A stretch of DNA of 55,925 nt from Mycobacterium sp. 1423905.2 (GTDB taxonomy: Bacteria > Actinomycetota > Actinomycetes > Mycobacteriales > Mycobacteriaceae), in the NCBI RefSeq assembly GCF_001673155.1, contig NZ_LZLE01000005.1:1-55925 (forward strand). The letters are read 5' to 3'. A program made the position numbers and the translations under genes. Below are positions 50,901 to 55,925 of the stretch, one piece after another (position 1 is the first letter of the stretch; every line of letters starts with the position of its first letter). The notes under the pieces are model-generated. The model was not told where the DNA came from, did not search any database, and saw only the letters and a program-made list of their open reading frames with translations.

Positions 50901-51146
50901 GCCGCCGTAGCGCTGCACCACTGCCGACGCGCGGGTGACCAGTTCGGTCATGATCTCGCGCAGTCGTTCGGCGCCGACGGCCGCGGCGATGTCCATCGAA
51001 TGAACCACGTCGGCGAATAGGACCGTCACCTGCTTGTACTCGGCGAGGGCGCCGGCACGGGCTACCGGCGCGCCGCAGCCGTGACAGAAACGAGCATTCT
51101 CCAGGGGTTGGACTCCACATGCGGGGCACGCCGTTACGGCCGTCAT
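47982..51146 (-). CDS. Class III adenylyl/guanylyl cyclase-AAA ATPase-TPR regulator
   Basis: 1054 residues from ATG 51146. An N-terminal zinc ribbon (CPAC..CHGC, residues 7-25) precedes a class III cyclase domain: VTVLFADVVHS and GTVDKFTGDGIMALFG hold the metal Asp residues and substrate Lys. In the AIGEQVGMAQRM segment the transition-state Asn expected in GxxVNxAxR is Gly, while Arg is kept. Next come a STAND-type ATPase (SISGPAGIGKTRLV, FVIEDAHWID) and a TPR-rich C-terminal half. Unlike some mycobacterial relatives I see no C-terminal LuxR HTH. Cyclase activity is uncertain. Confidence 0.87.
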   Translation of the reverse strand: MTAVTACPACGVQPLENARFCHGCGAPVARAGALAEYKQVTVLFADVVHSMDIAAAVGAERLREIMTELVTRASAVVQRYGGTVDKFTGDGIMALFGAPAALEDHALRASLAALGIQDEAKRLAADLADGVPLVLRVGLNSGEVIAGEIGSGAFGYTAIGEQVGMAQRMESVAPGGGVMVSESTARLIEGVAVLGEPQRVRVKGAREPMAASQLISVATQPERLKVSESTLVGREWELSALAALLDRAIGGRGSVVSISGPAGIGKTRLVREAVQRAEALGFHVFSTFGESHATDVPYHVMKRLLGAVVRTDGLDDDAARAAVRERFPDGDPHDLLLFDDLLGVLDPQAQLGKVDPDARRRRLTALMNTTLLARTEPAIFVIEDAHWIDEASESMIVDLLPVIPQTQSVVLITYRPDYRGALQLVAGAQTFALAPLTDSEASTLVAELLGDDPSVGEIGEVIAARAAGNPLFAEEITRELAERGVLGGQRGRYACHADAHEVRVPATLQSAIAARIDRLSPPAKHTLSAAAVIGSRFRSDLLMTLGIDPCIGELIDAELIHQVQFNARPEYAFRHPLIRTVAYESQLKSDRAQWHRRLAAAIQARDPDSPDQNAALIAEHLEAAGDGADAYGWHMRAATWATNRDIAAARLSWERAQKIADALPADDPLRKPFRIAPRTMLCGSAWRAHTDPTATFEELRQLCSEAGDKASLAIAMAGLVIDLAYQARIREASQLASEAMALIESVNDPTLTVALSFALIYVKGESAEWLHVLQWSQRVIDLADGDPAKGNFIIGSPLAIAHTTRAIACYCLGRPGWREDVRQGLDMARHADPLTYGRSVAYVYFPAIPAGVLRPDARVVGEIEDALRIAERSSDDFALAFARLTLGVALVHNETSDDHDRGERLLVEVSELFRRHGHNLSELPIVNVYSARDMARRGQPEEAIPLLRATVEQLATEGQLLTWGIPATAMLVETLLDRSAETDVAEAAAAIDRVATEPHDGDLPVRDVWLLRMRALLARAQGRADDYAQLARRYREMATALGFEGHIVWAQAMP

Positions 51147-51232
51147 CCGACCCTCCGCAGTCCTGGAGCCCGAAATACGTGGTCCGAACAGAATAAGACG
51201 CTGCTCACCACAGGCCGCACCGACCCGCGCCG

Positions 51233-52267
51233 TCAACCGTCCTTGCGCTTCAGGTCCGTATCGCGGCTCGGCTGCACCCGCTTGGGTTCGCCGGGCATCT
51301 TCGGGTAGTTGGGCGGATACGGCATGTCGCCGAGCCCCCGCTCTTCGTCGGCATCGACCATCTCCAACAGTGGGGCGATCGATTGGGCATTGGCGTCCAT
51401 CCCTGCCCACGGGTCCTCGCGGCATCGCACCAACTCCGCCACGGTGGCCATGGTGTAGTCGTCCGGATCGGCGTCGGCCAGTTCGGCCCAGCTCAGCGGC
51501 GTCGAGACGGTGGCGATCGGGGTCCGGCGCACCGAGTACGGCGAGGCCATGGTGCGGTCGCGGGCGTTCTGGTTGAAGTCGATGAAGATGCGCTCACCTC
51601 GCTCTTCCTTCCACCACGACGTGGTGACCGCATCCGGGGCGCGACGCTCCACTTCCCGGGCCAGCGCGATGCCGGCCCGACGCACCTGGATGAAGTCCCA
51701 GTCGGGGGCGATGCGCAGGAACACGTGCACGCCCCGGCCGCCTGAGGTCTTGGCGTAACCGACCAGCCCGAGTTCGTCCAGCAGCGGGCGCAGCACGTCG
51801 ACGGCGACGGCGCGGGCTTGCGGGAAACCGGTGCCGGGTTGCGGGTCGAGATCGATGCGCAGTTCGTCGGGGTGCTCGGTGTCCGGACAGCGCACCTGCC
51901 ATGGATGCAGGGTGACGGTCCCCATCTGGGCGGCCCACACCACCGCTGCCGGATGGGTCACTTTGAGCGCATCGGCCGTGCGCCCCGACGGGAACGTGAT
52001 CCGGCAGGTTTCGAGGTAGTCGGGGTGATGCTGCGGCACGCGCTTCTGGTAGATCTCCTCGCCGTCGATGCCGTCGGGAAACCGTTGTAAGTGGGTGGGT
52101 CGGTCGCGCAGCGCGTCCAGCATCGGGCCACTCGCCACCGCGCGGTAGTACTCGACCAGCCGCCCCTTGGTGCCGTTGGAGCCGAGTTGCGGGAAATACA
52201 CCTTGTCCGGATTGGTCAACCGCACCGCGATGCCGTCGACGTCGACCTCTTGCGCTGTTGCAGCCAT
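51233..52267 (-). CDS. LigD-like DNA repair primase-polymerase (PolD1/Rv3730c-like)
   Basis: 344 residues from ATG 52267. Archaeo-eukaryotic primase fold: LTNPDKVYFP at the N-terminus, the metal Asp pair in LRIDLDPQPGTGF, KTSGGRGVHVFLRI and the third acidic residue in RIFIDFNQNARDRTMASPYSVR. It is a stand-alone version of the LigD polymerase domain and corresponds to Rv3730c, known to fill gaps with ribonucleotides or short insertions in repair. Divergent from ligC with 38 bases between the starts, as in M. tuberculosis. The 51147-51232 gap shows nothing. Confidence 0.93.
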   Translation of the reverse strand: MAATAQEVDVDGIAVRLTNPDKVYFPQLGSNGTKGRLVEYYRAVASGPMLDALRDRPTHLQRFPDGIDGEEIYQKRVPQHHPDYLETCRITFPSGRTADALKVTHPAAVVWAAQMGTVTLHPWQVRCPDTEHPDELRIDLDPQPGTGFPQARAVAVDVLRPLLDELGLVGYAKTSGGRGVHVFLRIAPDWDFIQVRRAGIALAREVERRAPDAVTTSWWKEERGERIFIDFNQNARDRTMASPYSVRRTPIATVSTPLSWAELADADPDDYTMATVAELVRCREDPWAGMDANAQSIAPLLEMVDADEERGLGDMPYPPNYPKMPGEPKRVQPSRDTDLKRKDG

Positions 52268-52293
52268 ATCTTCGATTCCAACATGGCGCAGGC

Positions 52294-52299
52294 CAGAAT
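52294..52299 (+). promoter_or_regulatory. Candidate ligC -10
   Basis: CAGAAT, 6 bases before ATG 52306; leaderless geometry. Confidence 0.4.
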
Positions 52300-52305
52300 G
52301 AAGCA

Positions 52306-53376
52306 ATGGACTTACCCGTCATGCCGCCGGTGTCGCCGATGCTGGCGAAGTCGGTGAAAACGATTCCCGCCGACGCGTCGTACGAGCCGAAGTGGGATGG
52401 CTTCCGCTCCATCTGTTTTCGAGATGATGACGAGGTCGAACTGGGCAGCCGTAACGAACGGCCGCTGACCCGCTACTTCCCCGAACTCGTCGCCGCGGTC
52501 AGAGAAGAGCTGCCGCCGCGCTGTGTCGTCGACGGCGAGATCGTCATCGCCGCCGATCACGGTCTGGATTTCGAGGCATTGCAACAGCGCATTCACCCGG
52601 CGGATTCGCGAGTCCGAATGCTGGCTCAGCAGACGCCGGCGTCCTTCATCGCCTTCGACCTGCTCGCCCTGGGCGACGACGACTACACCAAGCGTCCGTT
52701 CAGCGAGCGCCGCGCCGCATTGGTCGATGCGTTAGCCGACTCCGGTCCCTGGATCCATGTGACACCGGCGACCACCGACCAAACGCTGGCGCAGCGGTGG
52801 TTCGACGAATTCGAGGGCGCCGGGCTCGACGGTGTCGTCGCCAAGCCACTGACCGTGACCTATCAGCCGGACAAGCGCGTCATGTTCAAGATCAAGCACG
52901 AACGGACCGCGGATTGCGTGGTGGCCGGTTACCGCGTGCACAAGTCCGGCGGCGATGCGATCGGCTCATTGCTGCTGGGGCTGTATCAAGACGATGGCCA
53001 ACTGGCCTCGGTGGGTGTGATCGGTGCCTTGCCGATGGCCGAACGGCGTCGCCTGTTCACCGAACTGCAGCCCCTGGTCACCACGTTTGACGGCCATCCG
53101 TGGGATTGGGCCGCGCACGAAGCCGGTGAGCGCACGCCGCGGAAGAACGAATTCTCCCGCTGGAATGCGGGCAAGGACCTCTCGTTTGTGCCCTTGCGCC
53201 CAGAACGGGTGGTCGAGGTTCGTTACGACCACATGGAGGGCGCGCGGTTTCGCCATACCGCCCAGTTCAACCGGTGGCGGCCCGATCGTGATCCGCGGAC
53301 CTGCACATATGACCAACTCGAGCAGCCGGTGACCTTTAGTCTTGGCGACATAGTGCCGGGCCTAGGCACGAGGTAG
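52306..53376 (+). CDS. ligC: ATP-dependent DNA ligase C
   Basis: 356 residues from ATG 52306 (MDLPVMPPVSPMLAKSV); the frame to 52258 is shadow. The adenylation Lys29 is in EPKWDGFRS (motif I, KxDG-like), with VVDGEIVI (motif IV region), GLDGVVAKP and VMFKIKHERTADCVVAGY (motif V). The C-terminal half is the OB domain. It corresponds to Rv3731, a backup ATP-dependent ligase in base-excision and gap repair. Divergent from PolD1, forming a conserved repair pair. Confidence 0.94.
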   Translation: MDLPVMPPVSPMLAKSVKTIPADASYEPKWDGFRSICFRDDDEVELGSRNERPLTRYFPELVAAVREELPPRCVVDGEIVIAADHGLDFEALQQRIHPADSRVRMLAQQTPASFIAFDLLALGDDDYTKRPFSERRAALVDALADSGPWIHVTPATTDQTLAQRWFDEFEGAGLDGVVAKPLTVTYQPDKRVMFKIKHERTADCVVAGYRVHKSGGDAIGSLLLGLYQDDGQLASVGVIGALPMAERRRLFTELQPLVTTFDGHPWDWAAHEAGERTPRKNEFSRWNAGKDLSFVPLRPERVVEVRYDHMEGARFRHTAQFNRWRPDRDPRTCTYDQLEQPVTFSLGDIVPGLGTR

Positions 53377-53386
53377 GGGTGGACGT

Positions 53387-53977
53387 ATGCGGCCGTATCA
53401 ACAACCCGACATGTCTCGCAGAGCCATTCCCGCGGACATCAAGGCGCGGGTGATGCCGGCCGTGCTCGACGAGTTGGCGCGTTGGGGCGTCGAGCGATTC
53501 AGCATCGAAGCACTTGCCGAACGCCACCGCCTCGATGCGGCGCTGATCTACCGCTACTGGGGTGACCGACAGCGATTGATCATGGACGCCGCCCTCGACG
53601 ATGGCGATGCGATACGGGAAGCGTTGGACACCGGCTCGCTGCGGGGAGATCTGCTGGCGTTGGCCCGGCACATCACCGCCCAGATCAACACCAAACACGG
53701 TCGCATCTATCTGCGCGCGATGGTGATGGACGGGCGAGGACACCACGACACCGACACTCGATTGAACTACTGGCAGGAGCGCTTCGCCGCGGTGCGCACC
53801 GTGATCGATCGGGCCCGAGAGCGCGGCGAGCTACGCGACGGGGTCAACACACTGGCGGCGGTGCAGATCGTGTCGTCGCCGCTTTACATTCGCGGCCTCT
53901 ACGGTGACGGACCGATCGACGACGCCTATTGCGCGATGATCGCCGACCTGGCCTGGCATGCGCTCGTCCGCAGATAG
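53387..53977 (+). CDS. TetR-family transcriptional regulator
   Basis: 196 residues from ATG 53387 (ATG 53411 also possible). N-terminal HTH: IKARVMPAVLDELARWGVERFSIEALAERHRLDAALIYRYWGDRQRLIMDAAL, typical of TetR. The C-terminal ligand-binding region is helical (YWQERFAAVRTVIDRARERGELRDGV). Starts 10 bases after the ligC stop. Target genes are not evident; the degenerate and intact 54-kb duplicated gene and the nearby P450 are candidates by position. Confidence 0.85.
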   Translation: MRPYQQPDMSRRAIPADIKARVMPAVLDELARWGVERFSIEALAERHRLDAALIYRYWGDRQRLIMDAALDDGDAIREALDTGSLRGDLLALARHITAQINTKHGRIYLRAMVMDGRGHHDTDTRLNYWQERFAAVRTVIDRARERGELRDGVNTLAAVQIVSSPLYIRGLYGDGPIDDAYCAMIADLAWHALVRR

Positions 53978-53999
53978 GTCATCCCGGCTGTAAGCCGTT

Positions 54000-54320
54000 G
54001 TGGCGCTGCACGTCTCGTCCTTATTCACCGCGGGTGCCGCCTCGCTGGACGAACGCGGCGCAATCAACGCCCACCTGCCTGCCCATGACGTGGTTTGAAG
54101 GCACGGGGCCGACGAACAGAACCGGCCGTCGAAATACCGATGCTTTACCCAAGACCTTTCGATCCCGGTGGAGGTGCTCGGCGAGTACACCATCGGTGCT
54201 TACTACGATCCCGACGGTATGTTCGAGTTATGCACGCCCATACCGATTTCCATCGTGCTTGCCGGGAACTCCGGAAACGAAACCGTTGGCGTTGATCGGA
54301 CTTGGCTCGGGGACCGATAG
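54000..54320 (+). pseudogene. Degenerate upstream copy of the 54330 gene, internal deletion
   Basis: Read in a single frame from GTG 54000, the first 32 codons (VALHVSSLFTAGAASLDERG...) align with the start of the 54330 protein (MHVAALLVAGTATIDDS...), then a TGA at 54096-54098 interrupts. From 54111 the same frame resumes with DEQNRPSKYRCF and GEYTIGAYYDPDG, matching DEDGRPSKYRCF and GEYTIGVYLDAEG of the neighbour, to TAG 54318-54320. About 50 residues corresponding to the middle of the intact copy are missing. A tandem duplicate with an internal deletion and stop. Confidence 0.88.
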
Positions 54321-54323
54321 TCT
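54318..54323 (+). promoter_or_regulatory. Candidate -10 for the 54330 gene
   Basis: TAGTCT, then 6 bases and ATG 54330. It overlaps the stop codon of the degenerate copy. Confidence 0.5.
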
Positions 54324-54329
54324 GTCGGG

Positions 54330-54746
54330 ATGCACGTAGCCGCACTGCTGGTAGCTGGAACCGCGACCATTGACGACTCCGCCATCGACGCGACTCGCAT
54401 ACCGACGACGAGTTATTGGGTTACCCATGTGCCGGTTTGGCTGACCGTTCCGCTGGTGCTCGTAGTGCATGCGCCCGCCGGTGACGACTACAACGCCGAG
54501 ATTTTCGTGGTGTGCAAAGATCCCGACGGCACGGTGCGCGGCGCACTTCGTTCGGCGTGGCAATGGCCCGATGAAGACGGCAGACCGTCGAAATACCGAT
54601 GCTTCAACCCGCAGCTTTCCTTCGCTGTGGAGACCGTTGGTGAGTACACCATCGGCGTCTACCTCGACGCGGAAGGAACCTTGCCCGTCGCGACGCCGAT
54701 CCCGTTGCTGATCTCGTTCGGCGGTGACCGTTTCCAGACGCGCTGA
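54330..54746 (+). CDS. Conserved hypothetical protein (intact copy of a tandem pair)
   Basis: 138 residues. Beta-rich: THVPVWLTVPLVLVVHAPAG, YNAEIFVVCKDPDGTVRG, SKYRCFNPQLSFAVETVGEYTIGVYLDAEG and ATPIPLLISF suggest an eight-strand, Ig- or jelly-roll-like fold; related DUF6941-type proteins have the same look, though I am not certain of the family. No signal peptide or membrane helix. Downstream of a decayed paralogue. Function unknown. Confidence 0.75.
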   Translation: MHVAALLVAGTATIDDSAIDATRIPTTSYWVTHVPVWLTVPLVLVVHAPAGDDYNAEIFVVCKDPDGTVRGALRSAWQWPDEDGRPSKYRCFNPQLSFAVETVGEYTIGVYLDAEGTLPVATPIPLLISFGGDRFQTR

Positions 54747-54780
54747 GCGTCCGATCGTTTCTTGCGCGCAGGTGAGACCT

Positions 54781-55925
54781 TCAGACGGTGACCGTCAGCG
54801 CCGACAGTCCACGCAAGGTGACATTCGCCTTGTAGTGCGGTGCGCTGTCCAGTCGCGCCGCCGGGAATCGGGCGGTGACCGCCGACAACGCCACACTGGC
54901 TTCCAGCCGCGCCAGCGGCGCACCCAGACAATAGTGCGCGCCACGGCCGAAACCCAAGTGCCGCACCGTGCCTCGGTCGGGATCGAAGACGTCGGGCCGG
55001 GTGAACTCGGTCGGATCGCGATGCGCGGCCGCCAACAGCAGCATCATCACGTCACCCTTGGCCACCTGGGTATCACCGATCGCGAGGTCCGCGTCGGCGA
55101 TGCGGCCGAGCAACTGCACCGGCGGGTCGTAGCGCAGTGTCTCCTCGACGACAGCCGCCGCGCGGGTGGGGTCGGCGCCCAGCGCCGCCCACTGTGGACG
55201 GTCGCGCAACATCGCCAGAACGGCGTTGCCGATCAGGTTCACCGTCGTCTCGTGTCCGGCAACCAGCAGCAGCACGCAGGTGGAGACGATCTCTTCCTCG
55301 GTCAGCTGATCGCCCGATTCCTCGACCGCGATCAGGCCGGACATCAGGTCCTCACCAGGCCGCGAACGACGCCGCGCGATCAGCCCGTGCAGATATTCGC
55401 GTAGCCACGCGCCGGCATCCAGCGCCTCGTTCAGGTCGTCGGCTTCTTCTCCGGAGAACGAGAAGAACGGATCCAATGACTGTGCCAGCAGCGCCGAGGC
55501 CCAACTGAACTGCGGTTCGTCTTCGAGTGGCACTCCCAGCAAGCGACAGATAACCGCGACGGGCAACGGGTAGGCGAAGTCGTCGATGACGTCGAAGTGG
55601 CCCGCGGCGGCGATGCGGTCCAGCAGCCCGTTCACCAGCGCCCGGATCTCGGGTTCCAAGGCGCTTACCACCTTGGGCGCGAACGCCTTACTGACCAATT
55701 TGCGCAGCCGGGTGTGATCGGGCGGGTCGAGGAACAAGAACCCGGGCGGGGTTTCCCGGCGCGCCGCCGGGTCGATCTCCATCTGCTGGGCGGCGGTGGA
55801 TTTGAGCTGGTCACTACTCGACGCCGGATGCCGCAACACCTCGTCGCAGTCGCGGTAATTGGAGAACAACACAAAATTGCCGCCCGGCAATTGCAACGGC
55901 CCGCGCTCGCGCAGTTGGGTGCACA
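54781..55925 (-). CDS. Cytochrome P450 (5' end outside window)
   Basis: About 380 codons seen; the frame stays open to the window edge at 55925, so the N-terminus is missing. P450 signatures: I-helix AGHETTVNLIG with the acid-alcohol pair, ExxR in EETLRYDPP, the haem loop GFGRGAHYCLGAPLARLE with the axial Cys, and LDPPDHTRLRKLVSKAF. A bacterial class I monooxygenase needing ferredoxin partners; the substrate and CYP family are not determined. Convergent with the 54330 gene, 34 bases apart. Confidence 0.95.
   Translation of the reverse strand, partial: CTQLRERGPLQLPGGNFVLFSNYRDCDEVLRHPASSSDQLKSTAAQQMEIDPAARRETPPGFLFLDPPDHTRLRKLVSKAFAPKVVSALEPEIRALVNGLLDRIAAAGHFDVIDDFAYPLPVAVICRLLGVPLEDEPQFSWASALLAQSLDPFFSFSGEEADDLNEALDAGAWLREYLHGLIARRRSRPGEDLMSGLIAVEESGDQLTEEEIVSTCVLLLVAGHETTVNLIGNAVLAMLRDRPQWAALGADPTRAAAVVEETLRYDPPVQLLGRIADADLAIGDTQVAKGDVMMLLLAAAHRDPTEFTRPDVFDPDRGTVRHLGFGRGAHYCLGAPLARLEASVALSAVTARFPAARLDSAPHYKANVTLRGLSALTVTV

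Overview
The window is a high-GC actinobacterial chromosome segment that is almost certainly from a Mycobacterium outside the M. tuberculosis complex. The evidence is synteny and sequence: most genes follow the order known in M. tuberculosis from Rv3700c to Rv3731 (ergothioneine cluster, asd-lysC, leuA, dnaQ, murT-gatD, recR-ybaB, ami1, an FAD oxidase and CFA-type methyltransferase pair, dnaX, the SRP RNA, an aspartate aminotransferase, tRNA-Ser, lucA, cutinase, PolD1 and ligC). Start codons are often GTG, and many starts lie 6-7 bases after a TANNNT hexamer, as in mycobacterial leaderless mRNAs. Names and Rv correspondences come from motif recognition and remembered gene order; no database search was run.

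Layout. 1-5.2 kb: egtA-B-C-D-E on the minus strand, each gene overlapping the next by 1-4 bases; this is a complete ergothioneine pathway, with egtE cut by the window edge. 5.3-9.5 kb: a secreted PknH-sensor-like protein, Ohr, a monofunctional catalase, and two paralogous His/Pro/Gly-rich single-span membrane proteins separated by a perfect 15-bp hairpin. 9.4-15 kb: a DUF4185-like secreted protein, asd and lysC (with an internal start for the beta subunit), then divergent leuA behind a leucine leader peptide and alternative hairpins. 15-28 kb: housekeeping genes for cell wall (murT-gatD, ami1), DNA metabolism (dnaQ-like, recR, ybaB, dnaX) and lipid modification (FAD oxidase with CFA-type methyltransferase), plus a 58-bp tandem repeat in front of murT. 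28.1-29.3 kb: aminotransferase, ffs, tRNA-Ser(GGA) and lucA.

29.3-39.1 kb is an accessory block between lucA and the cutinase that I do not recall from M. tuberculosis: an enoyl-CoA hydratase-like protein and a ParB/Srx-like protein, an LpqH-like lipoprotein, a helical-repeat protein translationally coupled to a CHAT (caspase-like) peptidase, a two-TM protein, two coupled proteins of unknown function, a DapB-like dehydrogenase, a CsbD-like protein and a deazaflavin-dependent oxidoreductase. The CHAT block is the best candidate for an undescribed system.

39-56 kb: an intact cutinase, a HAD phosphatase with a mannitol dehydrogenase, an inositol-phosphatase family protein with a UbiA-like membrane protein, a zinc alcohol dehydrogenase, a divergent PPOX/SDR pair around a palindrome, a large adenylate cyclase-AAA regulator, the PolD1/LigC repair pair, a TetR regulator, a tandem gene duplication whose first copy has decayed, and a cytochrome P450 running off the right edge. 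No gene-free stretch exceeds 300 bases. No CRISPR array, transposase, integrase or rRNA was seen.
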